Assembly (NCBI RefSeq): GCF_020360975.1
Contig: NW_025408667.1
Location: 9,548,001 to 9,612,000 of the forward strand
Length of the DNA stretch: 64,000 nucleotides
Source: Hirsutella rhossiliensis
Taxonomy: Eukaryota > Ascomycota > Sordariomycetes > Hypocreales > Ophiocordycipitaceae
Reading direction: 5' to 3'
This document shows, piece by piece, positions 38,960 to 52,134 of this stretch; position 1 is the first letter of the stretch, and the number at the start of each line of letters is the position of its first letter. The notes under the pieces were generated by a model, which was given only the letters and a program-made list of their open reading frames with translations, had not been told where the DNA came from and ran no database searches. The translations under genes were made by a program, and so were the position numbers.

Positions 38960-41900
38960 TATTGCGAAGTATAGCTTAATTTCGTAGTTCTTAGAAATAT
39001 CCCTTAGTATAAGGGACCTAGGAAGCTAAAAAATAGGTTTTAAGGAAGGAGCTAAAAGGAGATATAGAGAGGAGGGTATAGGTAAGAGGGGAAGTAAAAG
39101 TAGCGATAGCTTCTTATAAAGGTAGCGAAAGATAAGATAGATATACTAGTAACGGCTAGAAAAGAAAGGAAAAACTAGTAAAAAGCTTAGTAGTTAAAAG
39201 GATATTAATAGCTTCTTTAAGTAGGATCTTCTTTATTAATTAAGATACTAGATAGGTATAAAAAGGGGCGTTAGATAAAGGAAAGAAGGATAATTAAGGA
39301 AATATAATAATTACTCCCCTACCTTTATTACTACTCCTATAAGAATTAAATCTCTTTACCTTACTTATCTAACCCCTTACTTTTAATTTTACCTTTATAT
39401 ATTTTTATATACTTCTTATATCTTTCTATATAAGAGTTATAAGCTTAGGAGGAATAGTATTCTTATACCTTCTAGCTACTATAAAAGGCACCTCTCTTAT
39501 ATCCTTTATAGCTTCCTTTTACCCCTCTTACTAGAAAAGCCGATTTTTAACTAACTTTTCTACCCCCTCTTCTTATAATAATATCGAAAAACGACTCCTT
39601 TGCTATCCCTATAGTCTATAAGACGATTCTTATAGAGCCCTAAGATTAGGATAAGTAGGTAAAGGAGCTACGGGCTTATATACATAGAACTATCTATAAT
39701 TTAGTCTTCTTTAATAAGTAGGACCCTCTTAAGCCCCCTCTTTATCTTAAGGTAATAGAATTTATAAAGGGAGCTTCCCTCTTCTCCGAGCTAACCTCTA
39801 TATAGTAGAGAGCTTTTTCTACTACCTTAGGCGACTATAAGAGTTACTAAAAAGAGTACCTCTATAAGATAAAGCTACTAACTACTATATATATAGCGAT
39901 AATAGAATCCGTTAATACTATAAAGCTAATCTCTCTTTAAGAAGAAGAGACTCTTAAGTAGTAGCTTTTAAAGCTCGAGACCTTAATAGCTCCCTTAAGG
40001 GGCTATATAACTAACTATATTAAGAAGACCTATATAGTATACCTAGGAGCCTTTTCTACTAAGAACTTACTAGCTTCTTTATAGCTAGCTAAGTAAGAAG
40101 AAATCCTTAAGGAAGCTAACTAATACTTCCTTATAAAAGCTCTTTCTAGCTAGTAGCTATAGGATATATCTCTACTAATAAAGCCTATTAATAACGGTTA
40201 CTTAACTATATTTTAAGAAGCTAGCTAGGAACTAAATAAAGAGGCTACTAAAGTATAATAATAAGTAGTCTTATTCCTTTATAGCTAGCACTTAACCTAG
40301 ACGGCTCGACCTACTACCCTTATAGCTATTATAGCCCCTATTACTACGGTTCCCGTTACTACTACTATAGCTATTACCCCTCTAGCTCCTCTTCCCTTAA
40401 GAGTATTAATACCGTCTTTAATAGCTGCCCTAGGTCCGGCCCTAGCTCCGCCTCTTACTCTAGGCCCGGCCCCGGTCCCGTTAGTTAGACCGGCCTAACT
40501 AGTCCCTTAATAGACCTTTTAGTTTATTAGTCGAAAAATTAAAGAACTAGTTAAAATCGAACCTCTTTATTAAAATTAGTAATAAAGGGTAAAAAGGGGG
40601 GGTTTTTAAGTAGACCTTCTAGACTAAGACAAGGATTCCTTAAAGAAGTAGAAGACTAAATAACGAAACAGCTGCCTAGTATATAAATCCCTAGGTTATC
40701 GGTTATTATAATACTAGTAGGTCTTCGAGGAAAACTAACCTAAAGGATTTAACCTTTTAAAGAGGCTATAAGAGACAATATAATAGTCTCTTAAGGAGGA
40801 CCCCTTATTATAGAAGAAGATAGATAAGATTTAGGTTACTAAGAAATAGTAACTAACGCCGCTACCCTTATTCGAGCTATAAATTTAAGGAAAAATCGTT
40901 GGTATAGTAAATCCGGTATTCGTCTTCCCTATAGATTAGTAAGACTACCTATTAGGACCCTCCGAATATCCCCTACGAAAATTAGCTATCCTTAACTTTA
41001 GTACTTCCCTTAATATCTATAATATACTCTCTCGATTCCGGTCTTTTAAGAAGGTATAGAGGGAATACCTTATTACTAAGGAGTTAACTATATAGATAAA
41101 GGGATATAGAAAGGTGAATTTTACGATAAAATTACTTAATAGGTCTATACGAATTCTTTAATAAAAAAGGGTAGATTTTTACCCTTAATTTTTAACGAGC
41201 TTAATTTCCTTTTAATTTCTTTAAGAGGAAGGAATCTTCTAGGATATAACGTCTAAGCCTATAAGGCTAGTCTAGAAGAATTAGACTATTACGCTTATTA
41301 AGGAGAAATTCGGTTAATTTATTCTTAAATTCCGACCTATCTTTAAGAAGGAACTAATCGAGAAGTTAGCTTTCCCTACTAAGAGGAATAGGTCTACTAT
41401 AAAGGACCCTCTTTTAGTAGCTTAAGGAGACGGTCTTCTTTAGTACGTATAACTTAGTTACCTAGGCCCCTTAGCTTTATATAAGCTAGGCCTATAATAG
41501 GGCGTATAAATAAAGGGCCTAAAGACCGTCGAATATAAATACTATAGCTAAGGAAAGACTAAGAGACGAATTTTTAAACGAACCCTTATATAGCTAGACT
41601 AGCCGTATAAGGAAATTTAGGTCGATTAAACTAACGTCTTTAAGGACTAAGAAAGCTTTATTAAGGTAATATTTTCTATAAACGCTTTTTTAGGGATAGT
41701 TTTCCCTTATTTCTTATAGACCTACTTAATTAAGTATAACTAGTTTGCTTTCTAAGACTTCGTTAACTATATAAAATCCTACTTTAGCTATAAGGTAAAG
41801 AAGATATAGTTTAATAGAGAGCTATTTATAAAGGATATCTTAAAATAGGTATAAAAAAGGGGCATTTTACCCCTTTTATTAGCACTAAATACCTAGGCCT

Positions 41901-44900
41901 AGAACGGAGGGGTAGAAAGATTAAGGGGTACTATAATAAAAAGGGCCTATATAATAAGACTTACTATAAAGCTTCTATATAACCTTTAAAGGGAAGTCGT
42001 TAAGACCGCCTATTACTTTTAGAACCGGACCCTTAGGGACCCTAAGGACCTTAGGGAACTAAACTAAGGAATAAACTAAAAATCCCCTTTTAAGCTCTTT
42101 ATAAAGAAGAGGGCCTTACTAGCTTACCTTTATACCTATAGCTATAAGGTATACGCTATAACTACCGATATATAGCTAAAAGGAAGAAGAAAAGAAAGCT
42201 TAATCCTAAAACCTTTATTAGTTACCTCGTTAGTTATAATTCTATAAATATCTTTTAGATCTAGATTCCTTTTTTACGAAAGGTTATTTTAACTAGGGAT
42301 ATAATTTTCGACGAATCTAGCTTCTTTAATAGAAAGAGGGATTAATAGCCCCTCTTACTCTTATAACGTTAGCTAGTTTAAAAGATCTAAATTCCCCCTT
42401 CTTAATAGTTATAAGAAGAGGCCCTAGATAAGGAAATAGAAAAAGAAACTAACGTCGAAGTAGTTAAGGATAACGCTAACTTTAAGGAAGAAAAAGAAGA
42501 GGAAGCTACTAGATTAGATAATCTAGATAAAGAAGGAGACTATAGGAAAGTAGTAAAGCTAGAATACGCTTACCTACCTACGCCTCCTCTTATATAAAAA
42601 GAAGATCTAAAAGTAGCTTTTTTAGTTAGTCTTCCTATCTTAACCCTTAAGGGGGTAAGAAAGGCACCTCTCTTAAAGGATTACCTAGCTACCTTATTAT
42701 ACTTACTTTAAGAAGTAAAGGAAGGTATAGGGTCTAATATAGTTACTAAAGAAGACTAACCTCTTTTTTATTTTAATTGTTTTTTTAACTTTTACCTAAC
42801 GCTAATAGAAGACGGTTCCTATAGAGCGTTTATAGTAGGCTAGCTTTTTAAGCTACTATTAGTAAGGAAGGTATATAAAAGAGACCTCCTAGACCTACTA
42901 GTAAACTAAAAGTAGCTTAAAAAACACCCCTTTAAAGACTAGTTTTTCTAGGCTTAGAAAGACTACCTAGCCTTATATAAAGAGATAAGGTCTTTTAAAG
43001 AGGTCCTTAAGGAAAAGGTAAGAGGAAAATAGGTGCTTAGCTATAAGTAGGTCTTTATCTATAAGACTAATAAATATAGCTTCCTTTAAAAGTATAAAGC
43101 CTAGCTAGTTATCTATAAGAACTAGTAAGAAAAAGGGGATCTTCTTACTAAGGTAATAACCTTAGTAAGGATATCTTTTTAGACCCTTATAGCTATAGTA
43201 GTAGAATTTAACCTTAAGCTTAATTAGATAGATATAGTTAACGCCTTTATTAACTACTTACTTAAGGAAGAAAAAGTTATTTATATATACTTTCTACTAG
43301 TCTTTTAATAGCTAGGAAAGGTTCTATAGCTTAGGAAAGCTTTATCCGGACTAAAAGGATTACCCTTTCTTTAGTAATAGTATTTAATAGGTTCCCTTAA
43401 AACCCTAGGCTTTAAGAAAGTTCTTTAAGAACTATATATAATATAGAAGGGTAAAGTTATAGTCTTTTTCTACGTCGATAATATTATCTAGGCCTACTTA
43501 AAAGAGGAAGAAGTAACTACTAAGGAGGCTATATAAGGCCTATAATAAAGGTATAAGATAACTAAGCTAAGGGAGCTAAAGTAGTTCCTAGGGATTTAAA
43601 TTCTTTAAAATAGGTCCTAATAAACTATCTAGCTTACCTAGGACGCCTATATTAATAAGGTCGCTTATAAATTCCTTTCTAATTCCCTTAATAAAAGGCT
43701 TTACTCTACGCCTATATTAAATAAAGAGCTTTTACTTAATCCGTCCTTTTAAGCTAGGGAGTAAGAGAAATACTAATATAAATAAAAGTTAGGCTCCTTA
43801 CCTTTTTTTAGCTATTTTTACTAAACCGGATATCTCTTTTATAGTCTCTTAGCTAGCTAGGTATAACTAAAATCCTAGCCCTAGGCACTAAAATATAGTA
43901 GACTAAGCTATCCTTTATCTCTATTTAATAAGATTATATAGTCTATACTTAGGAGGGTAGGGAAGGAAACTAGCTATTAAAATCTTTATTTATTTAAGCG
44001 ATTTATCCTTTATAAATAATTCCTTAGATAGAAGAGCTTATAAAGGTATATTATATCCCTTTTTAGAGGAACTATTACTTAAAGAGCTTTAAAGTAAGCT
44101 ACTATTATAACTTTAAGTATAAAGGTAAAGCTACTAGCTCTTTTAGAAGCATTAAAAGAAGCGATTTTCCTTAGCTAGCTACTAATATCTTTATAACTAT
44201 AAATTCCGACCCTATTAGCTATAGAATATAATAATATATAAACTATATAGATTCTTATAAAGGAAAATAATAGTTTAGCGGTTACTATAGTATATACTTA
44301 AAGATATACCTATGCTAATAGTAATAGTAGTAGCTAGATACTAAAGGATAAGGGGGTTTAAGGGGAATAAAGGAAAAGAGAAAGTACTAAGTAAGGTAAA
44401 GTAAAGGTAAAGAGGGCTAAAAAGGTATATTAGTAAAAGAGAATATAAAAGAAGATAATAAAAGAAGATAATAATAATATCTACTAGCTAAGGAGGAAAA
44501 GAGACTTCTTTTATAGACCGAATTTTCCTTCCTTCTTTCTTAGATAAATAAGGGCTAAGGGATTATCTAATTAAAAAGTAAGCTAGCTAGAGACTCTACT
44601 AAGGATCCTATTAAGGACCTTACTAAGGACCTTACTAAAGACTCTACTACGTAGGCTATATATTCCTTAAGATATAGATGCCCCCGTTAAATTATACTAT
44701 TAACCTAGCTATAGTATATTAATATCTACTAGTATTAGTTACGCTAAGAAGTCTAAACGGGACTTAATTCCGTCCGTTAGGTTTTAATAGTATTAATAAA
44801 AGCCGACGGTCTTATAAAGCTCTTACTAAAGTAGAAGCTAGCTATCTTTTTATAGTAAATTAAGCTAGAAGACGTTCGAGAGAAGCTATCCTTAGAAGCC

Positions 44901-45730
44901 CGCCTTAAGAGTCTATAAGAGGAGCTAATAGTATATAAGAGGAAGGAGACGTCTATATCTAAAGAAAGGAGTTAAGACTTATCCTAAAGGAGGGCCCCTA
45001 GCTTAATTAGGACTTATTCTTCTTAAAGGCCTATTTTTAAGGATTTATCCTTAGAGAAGCCCCCCTTTCTTATAAGACTTAATATCCTTCTTAGGCCCCT
45101 TTTTCCTAAAGTAGGTCTAAAAGAGCCTAGGGCTAAAACCTAGATTTCTTAAGTAAGAGATAAGTATAAACTAAGACCTCCTTTATATACTTACCGGCCT
45201 AAGTATTTAGCTTTACCCTTTCTATAAGGGCAGGCTATAGCTAAGGGGGTATATTATAAAGCGTAGCTTAATTTCCTAGTTCTTAGAGATATCTCTTAGT
45301 ATAAGGGACCTAGGAAGCTAAAAAAAAATCAGCTTTAAGGAAGGAGCTAAAATAAGGTATAAAGAAGAGGGTAGGGTTAAGAGGGGAAGTAAAAGTAGTA
45401 ATAGCTTCTTATAAAAGTAGTAAGAAATAAAACGGATATACTAGTAACGGCTAGAAAGGAGGGGAAAAACTAGTAAAAAGCTTAGTAGTAAAGAGGATAT
45501 TAGTAGCTTCTTTAAGTAGGATCTTCTTTATTAATTAATATACTAAATAAGTATAAAGAGGGGCGTTAAATAAAAGAAAGAAGGAGAATTAAGGTAATAT
45601 AATAATTACTCCCTAATTATAATTACTACCCCTATAAAATTTAAATATCTCTACCTTACTTATCCTACCCCTTACTTTTAATTTTACCTTAGTATATTTT
45701 TTATATACTTTTTATATCTCTCTTTATATA
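38960..45730 (+). mobile_element. Copia-II copy E, with R2/D-derived 5' end
   Basis: LTRs at 38,960-39,435 (476 bp) and 45,252-45,730 (479 bp). The primer-binding site GTTATAAGC lies at 39,436 and the purine tract CTAAGGGGGTA before 45,252. The internal part reads gag, integrase, RT and RNase H on the plus strand with dense RIP stops; the RT box is YVDN (about 43,471). A 418-bp MITE-like unit is inserted at 44,274-44,691 in RNase H. No target-site duplication brackets the whole: the left flank belongs to D and the right flank is Copia-II fragment F. The 5' LTR probably came from D by inversion. Confidence 0.85.
44274..44691. mobile_element. 418-bp unit with inverted ends, copy 2 (MITE-like)
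   Basis: Homologous to 25,027-25,431. Starts TTTAGCGG and ends CCCCCGTTAAA. It is longer by a local duplication of a GAAGATAATA motif near 44,450-44,470. It interrupts the RNase H part of E, which resumes at 44,692. The flanking duplication is unclear here (ATAG on the left, TTAT on the right), in contrast with copy 1. Confidence 0.7.
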
Positions 45731-45954
45731 AATCGTATATAAGATTTACTAGTATTAAGTATACTAAGAGGTCTAAAAGGGACTTATTTCTATCTACTAA
45801 GTTTTAATAGTATTAATAAAAGTAAATAGTCTTATAAAACCCTTATTAAAGTAAAAGCTAGCTTTCTTTTTATAGTAAATAGGGCTATAAGACGTTTAAA
45901 AGAAGCTATCCTTAAAAGCTAGCTTAAAAGGTTTATAAAAGGAGCTAATACTAT

Positions 45955-46027
45955 TATCGCGTATACTATATACGTTAATTAACGCTATCGCTTATATCTA
46001 ATAGGCGGCCATATCTTTTTCGCGAGA
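45955..46027 (+). repeat. B 5' mini-LTR (73 bp)
   Basis: Begins TATCGCGTATACTATATACG (RIPped TGTCGCG) and ends TTTTTCGCGAGA. The TGTCGCG start and CGCGAGA end are those of the long Copia-II LTR. The core is different and holds the palindrome GTTAATTAAC. Confidence 0.88.
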
Positions 46028-46056
46028 GTTATAAGCCCGGGAGGAATAGTATTCCT
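46028..46056 (+). promoter_or_regulatory. Copia-II primer-binding site and leader hairpin
   Basis: GTTATAAGCCC follows the LTR directly, and a perfect 7-bp stem AGGAATA-G-TATTCCT follows at 46,042-46,056. The same pair occurs in N1 (complement, ending at 18,700), C (53,469) and, decayed, E (39,436). The site is complementary to an anticodon-loop type sequence (GGGCTTATAAC), not to a tRNA 3' end. This resembles priming from an internally cut tRNA, as known for Drosophila copia and yeast Ty5. Confidence 0.6.
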
Positions 46057-46057
46057 A

Positions 46058-49000
46058 TACCTTCCGGCTGCTATAAAAGGCACCTTTCTTATATCCCTCG
46101 TAGCTTCCTTTTACCCCTCTTACTAGAAAAGCCGATTTTTAACCGACTTTTCTGCCCCCCTCTTCTTTCGCAACGATAACGAAAATCGACTCCTCTACCG
46201 TCCTAACGGTCTATAGGACGATTCTTATAGAGCCCTAAGATTAGGATAAGTAGGTAAAAGAGCTACGGGCTCGTATAGATAGAACTATCTATAATTTAGT
46301 CTTCTCTAATAAGCAGGACCCTCTTAAGCCCCCTCTTCGTCCTAGGGCAACGGATTTTATAGAGGGAGCTACCCTCTTCTCCGAGCTAACCTCTATATAA
46401 CAGAGAGCTTTTTCTGCTGCCTTAGGCGACTACGAGAGTCACCGAAAGGAATACCTTTACGAGATAAAGCTACTAACGGCTACTCGTACGGCGATAACGG
46501 AATCCGTTAATGCCGCAAAGCTAATCTCTCTTTAAGAGGAAGAGACTCCTAGGCAGTAGCTTTTAAAGCTCGAGACCTCGATAGCTCCCTTAAGAGGTTA
46601 TATAACTAACCGTATTAGGAAGACCTATACGGCCTACCTAGGAGCCTTTTCTGCTAAGAACCTACTAGCTTCTTCGTGGCTAGCTAAGTAGGAAGAAATC
46701 CTCGAGGAAGCTAACTAATACTTCCTTATAGAAGCTCTTTCCGGCTAGTAGCTATAGGATATATCTCTGCTAATAAAGCCTATTAGTAACGGTTACTCGA
46801 CTATCTTTCGAGAGGCTAGCCGGGAACTAGACGAAGAAGCTACTAGAGTATAATAGTAAGTAGTCTTATTCCTTCGAGGCTAGCACTCGACCTAGACGGT
46901 TCGACCTATAGCCCCTATTCCTACGGCTCCCGCTGCTGCTGCTGCGGCTGTTGCTCCTTCGGCTCCTCCTCCCTCGAGAGCCTTAACGCCGTCGTTAACT
47001 GCAGCTGCGGCCCCGGCCCCGGCTACGCATCTTACTCCGGGCCCGGCCCCGGTCCCGTTAGTTAGACCGGCTAGACTAGTCCCCTAATAGACCTATTAGT
47101 CCGTTAGTCGAAAAATCAGGGAACTAGTCGAAATCGAACCTCTTCGTTAAAATCAGCAATAAAGGGTAAAAAGGGGGGGTTTTTAAGCAGACCTTCCGGA
47201 CCAGGACGAGGATTCCTCGAAGAGATAACGTATAAGAAGGAATCGACCTACCTACTAAGTATGCAAAAAGCCCTATCGGCTGGAAGACTGCTAGCAGGTC
47301 TTCGAGGAAAACCGACCCGAAGGAATTAACCCTTTAAAGAGGCTACGAGAAACAGTATAACAGTCTCTTAAGGAGGACCCCTCGTTGTAGAAGAAGATAA
47401 ACGAGATTTAGGTTGCTAAGAAATAGTAACTAACGCCGCTACCGCAAATTCGAGGAAAAATCGTTAGTATAGTAAATCCGGCCTTCGTCTTCCCTACGGA
47501 TTAATAAGGCTAAGACCAACCGTTAGAGCCCTCCGATTATCCCCTACGAAAATCAGCTATCCTTAACTCTAGTGCTTCCCTCGATATATATAATATACTC
47601 TTACGATTCCGGTCCTTTAAGAAGGCACGAAGGGAATATCTTATTGCCGGGGAATTAACCGTATGGATAGAGGGATACGGAAGGGTGAATTTTACGATAA
47701 AATTACCTAATAGATCTATACGAATTCTTCGAAGAAAAAGGGTAGCTTTTTGCCCTCGATTTTCAACGAGCCTGATTTCCTTCTGCCTTCTTCGAGAGGA
47801 AGGAATCTTCTAGGATACGACGTCTAAGCCTACGAGGCTAGTCTAGAAGAATCAGACTATTAGGCTTATCGAGGAAAAATTCGGTTAATTTATTCTCGAA
47901 TTCCGACCTATCCTTAGGAAGGAACTACTCGAGAAGTCAGCTTTCCCTGCTAGGAGGAATAGGTCTACTATAAAGGACCCTCTTCCGGCAGCCTAAGGAG
48001 ACGGCGTTCTTTGGCACGCACGACTTAGTCACCCGGGCCCCTTAGCTTTATATAAGCTAGGACAACAATAGGGCGTACGAATAAGGGGACCAAAGACCGT
48101 CGAATACGAATACTACGGCTAAGGAAAGACTAGGAGACGAATTTCTAGACGAACGCCTTTACGGCCGGACTAGCCGTGTAAGGAAATTTAGGTCGATTAG
48201 ACCGACGTCTCTAAGGATTAGGAAAGCTTCGTTAAGGTAATGTTTTTTATAGACGCTTTTTTAGGGATGGTTTTCCCCTATTTCTTACGGACCTACCTAA
48301 GCAAGTATAACTGGTCTGCCCTCCGGGACTTCGTTAACTAGATGAAATCCTACTTTGGCTACGAGGTAAAGAAGATACGGTCTAACGGAGAGCTATTTAC
48401 GAAGGATATCTTAAATTAGCTTCGAAAAAGGGGCATTTTACCCCTCCCGTTAGCACCGAATACCTAGGCCTAGAACGGAGGGGCAGAAAGATTAGGGGGT
48501 GCTATAATAGAAAGGGCCCGTATAATAAGACTTACTATAAGGCTTCTATACGACCTTTAGAGGGAAGTCGTTAAGACCGCTTATTACCTTCGGAACCGGA
48601 CCCTAAGGGACCCTAGGAGCCTAAGGGACTATAAGGACCCTAGAGGGACTACCTAAGGAATAGACTAGAAATCCCTATACGAGCTCTTTATAAAGAAGAG
48701 GGCCTCGCTAGCCTACCTTCGTGCCTACGGCTATAAGGCATACGCTATAACTGCCGATATATAGCTAAAAAGGAAGAAGAAAAGAAAGCTTAATTCTAGA
48801 GCCTTTATTAGTTACCTCGTTAGGTATAATTCTATAAATATCTTCCGGATCTAGATTCCTCTTCTATAGAAGGTTATTTCGACTAGGGATATAATTTTCG
48901 ACGAATTTAGCTTCTTCGACGGAAAGAGGGATTAACAGCCCCTCTTATACTTATAACGTTAGCTAATTTAGAAGATCTAAATCCCCCCTTCCTAATAGTC

Positions 49001-51032
49001 TTAAGAAGAGGTCCTAGACGAGGAAACGGAAGAAGAAACCGATATCGAAGTAGTCGAGGATAACGCCGACTTCGAAGAAGAAGAAGAAGAGAAAGCTGCT
49101 AGATTAGATGATCTAGACGAAGAAGGAGACTATAGGAAAGCGGTAGAGCTAGAATACGCCTACCTCCCTACGCCTCCTCTTACGGAATAAGAAGAAGATC
49201 TAGAAGCAGCTTTTTTAGTTAGTCTTCCTATCTCGACCCTTCACCTCTCTCGAAGGATTACCTAGCTGCCTTTTTATCCCTGCTTCGAGAAGCAAAGGAA
49301 GGTATAGGGCCCGATACGGATACTAAAGAAGACTAACCTCTCCCCTATTTCGATCGTTTTTCCGACTTCTACCTAACGCCGATAGAAGACGGTTCCTACG
49401 GAGCGTTTATAGCAGGCCGGCTTTTTAAGCTAGTATTAGCAAGGAAGGTATATAAAAGAGACCTCCCGGACCTACTAGCAAACTAGAAGCAGCTAGAAAG
49501 ACACCCCTTTAGAGACTAGTTTTTCTAGGCCTAGAAAGACCACCTAGCCTTACACGAAGAGATAGGGTCTTTCGAAGAGGTCCTTAAGGAAAAAGCAAGA
49601 GGAAAACAGGTCCTTAGCTATAAGTAGGTCTTTATCTATAAGACTAATAAACACGGCTTCCTTTAAAAGTATAAGGCCCGGCTAGTTGTCTGCGGGAACT
49701 AGCAGGAAAAAGGGGATCTACCTACTAGGGCAACCACCCTAGCAGGGATGTCTTTTCGGACCCTTATAGCTATAGCAGTAGAATTCGACCTCGAGCTCGA
49801 ACAGATAGATATAGTTAACGCCTTTATTAACTGTCTACTTAAGGAAGAAGAAGAAGTTGTCTATATGCGCCTTCTACTAGGCTTCTAACAGCCAGGAAAG
49901 GTTCTATGGCTTAGGAAAGCTCTATACGGACTACGAAGATCACCCCTTCTTTAGCAATAGCATTTAATAGGTTCCCTCGAAGCCCTAGGCTTTACGAAAG
50001 TCCCTTAGGAACCGTATATAATATAGAAGGGTAAAATCACGGTCTTCTTCTACGTCGATAATATTATCTAGGCCTACCCGAAAGAGGAAGAAGCTGCTGC
50101 TAGGGAGGCTATACGAGGCCTGCAATAAAGGTATAAGATAACTAGGCTAGGGGAGCTAAAGTGGTTCCTAGGGATACGAATCCTTAGGAATAGGTCCTAA
50201 TAGATAATCTAGCTTACCTAAGACGCCTATTTTAATAAGGTCGCTTATAAATTCCTCCCTAATTCCCTCGATAAGAAGCTTCCTTCTACGCCTATATTAG
50301 ACGAAGAGCTTTTACCTAATCCGTCCTTTTAAGCTAGGGAGCAAGAGAAATACTAATATTAATAGAAGGTAGGCTCCCTGCTTTTTTTAGCTATTTCTAC
50401 TAGACCGGATATCTCTTTTACGGTCTCCCGGCTAGCTAGGCATAACTAGAATCCTAGCCCTAGGCATTAAGAAGCGGCAGACAGAGCAATCCTTTATCTC
50501 TATTTAACAAGATTATATAGTCTGCGCCTAGGAGGGCAGGAAAGGAAGAAATTAGCTGCCGAAATCTTCCTCTATTCGAGCGATTCGTCCTTTACGGATA
50601 ATTCCTTAGACAGAAAGAGCTTATAGGGGTATATTATGTCCCTTTTTAGAGGAACCATTGCTTAGAGAGCTTCGAAACAAGCTACCGTTACTATATTAAG
50701 CACGGAGGTAGAGCTACTAGCTCTTTTAAAAGCGTTAAAAGAAGCGATTTTCCTTAGCCGGCTGCTAATATCGTTACGACTATAAATTCCGTCCCCGTTA
50801 GCTATAGAATGCGATAACACGCAGACTATATAAATTCTTACGGAGGAAAACAGTAAGCTATCGACCCGGCTACGGCATATCGATATCCACTAGCATTGGT
50901 TACGCTAAGAGGTCTAAAGGGGACTTATTTCCGTCCGTTAGGTTCCAACGGCATCAATGAAAGCCGACGGTCTTACGAAGCCCCTGCCGAAGCAGAAGCT
51001 AGCTGTCTTTTTACAGCAAATAGGGCTAGAAG
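46058..51032 (+). pseudogene. B gag-pol (Copia-II polyprotein), lightly RIPped
   Basis: Gag occupies about 46,060-47,180 and includes an Ala/Pro-rich stretch encoded by repeated GCT/GCG (about 46,925-47,060). Integrase follows (GHLG-like box near 48,018-48,040), then the Glu-rich linker (about 49,010-49,095), RT (EFDLELEQIDIVNAFINC near 49,783-49,835; box YVDN at 50,051-50,062, second Asp changed to Asn), and RNase H (near 50,700-50,750) ending in ADGLTKPLPKQKLAVFLQQ (50,964-51,020). Many CA/TG dinucleotides survive, so B entered after the heaviest RIP or escaped part of it. Stops and the lost catalytic Asp make it inactive. Confidence 0.85.
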
Positions 51033-51130
51033 TGTCGCGAAGACCATTGCGCCACGCAGGCAAAAGTGGAACGCGCTCCGACAGGTGCGCTGCAATTAAC
51101 ACATATGACTGACAACCGCGTCTTCCGACA
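51033..51130 (-). repeat. 98-bp terminal module A (mini-LTR-like)
   Basis: On the minus strand it starts TGTCGGAAGACGCGG and ends GGTCTTCGCGACA, and it is preceded by the purine tract CTGAGGGGGTG, exactly as a Copia-II 3' LTR would be. Its core matches neither the long LTR nor the 73-bp LTR. CA and TG are normal, so it is free of RIP. It joins the B coding region at the codons after TKPLPKQ...QQIGLE. Confidence 0.65.
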
Positions 51131-51319
51131 CACCCCCTCAGGGATCGCGGCTCCGCCGGGAGCCCTAGACCTTATAGCCCAAGACGCGGGAGTCGAACAC
51201 CAAGCGCCACGCCAATAACCCAAGGAAATCCAAGAGAGGTAGTCGTCTACTGGGGATTGAACCCCGCACCGCGCGTAGTTACCGGAAGTTGTAGGGGTGG
51301 TCTTCTCCTGGCTTATAAC
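51131..51319 (-). other. TRIM-like internal module A
   Basis: 189 bp, non-coding, RIP-free, between a primer-binding site (GTTATAAGCCAGGAG on the minus strand, from 51,319) and a purine tract (about 51,131-51,141). It contains two sequences resembling tRNA T-arms or Pol III B boxes on the minus strand (51,252-51,265 and 51,190-51,198). An open frame here (51,026-51,355) has no recognisable protein and is probably chance. Confidence 0.55.
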
Positions 51320-51696
51320 TCGCGAAGAGAGATATAAGAAGTGCATAAAATGCACGAAGGTAAATTAGTAGGTGGATAGGGTAGATTTGGGGCAGCAGGT
51401 AGGGGAGTAATATTATATTGCCCATGTTCTTCTTTCCTCTATCTAACGCCCATCTTTATCTTCTAGTATCTTAATTAATAAAGAAGATCCTATTTAAAGA
51501 AGCATATCCTTTCGACCGAGTTGCTGAGTTTCCCTCCTTTCTAGGTATTGTCAGATTCATCATCTTCGCTACTTTATGCTCTCACTCTCCTTTTCATACC
51601 TTTAGTTTTTCCTTCTTTTATTAGCTTTAGCTTCCTTAGTCCCTCTTACTAAGGGATATCTTCGAGAACTACGAAATCAGGCCACGCTTCGCGATA
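51320..51696 (-). repeat. Copia-II LTR, minus orientation, head-to-head
   Basis: 377 bp. It is a diverged long-type LTR with many small deletions relative to N1, retains CA/TG, and ends (minus strand start) TATCGCGAAGCGTGG. It abuts the plus-oriented LTR at 51,697. Confidence 0.8.
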
Positions 51697-52134
51697 GCAA
51701 GAGGGACCAAGGAAGCTAAAAACACCCGGTATAGAAGAAGGAAGAAGGAGCTAAAAAGAGGTATAGAAAGAAGGGTAGGGGTATAAGGGGAAGCAAAAGT
51801 AGCGATAGCTTCCTATAGAGGTAGCGAGAGATAAGACGGATATGCCGGCAACGGCTAGAAAGGAGGGGAAAAACCGGCAAAAAGCTCGGTAGTCGAAAGG
51901 ACATTAGTAGCTTCTTTAAGTAGGATCTTCTTTATTAATTAAGATACTAAAAGGGTATAAAGAGGGGCGTTAGATAGAGGAAAGAAGGATAATTAAGGCA
52001 ATATAATAATTACTCCCCTACCTTTATTGCTGCCCCCGTAAGAATTAAATCCCTCTACCCTGCCTATCCGACCCCTTACTTCTAATTTCACCTTTATATA
52101 TTTTTATATACTTCTCGTATCTCTCTTCGCGAGA
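51697..52134 (+). repeat. Copia-II LTR, plus orientation, missing its first ~47 bp
   Basis: 438 bp, starting at GCAAGAGGGACCAAGG, which lies inside the normal LTR, and running to the normal end TTCGCGAGA. The primer-binding site GTTATAAGCC follows at 52,135. The minus-strand open frame at 51,716-51,904 matches the chance frame in the N1 LTR and has no meaning as a protein. Confidence 0.85.

Noticed and set aside
51026..51355. 109-codon minus-strand open frame in module A
   Set aside because: It crosses from the 98-bp module through the primer site into an LTR and has no domain; non-coding origin is more likely.
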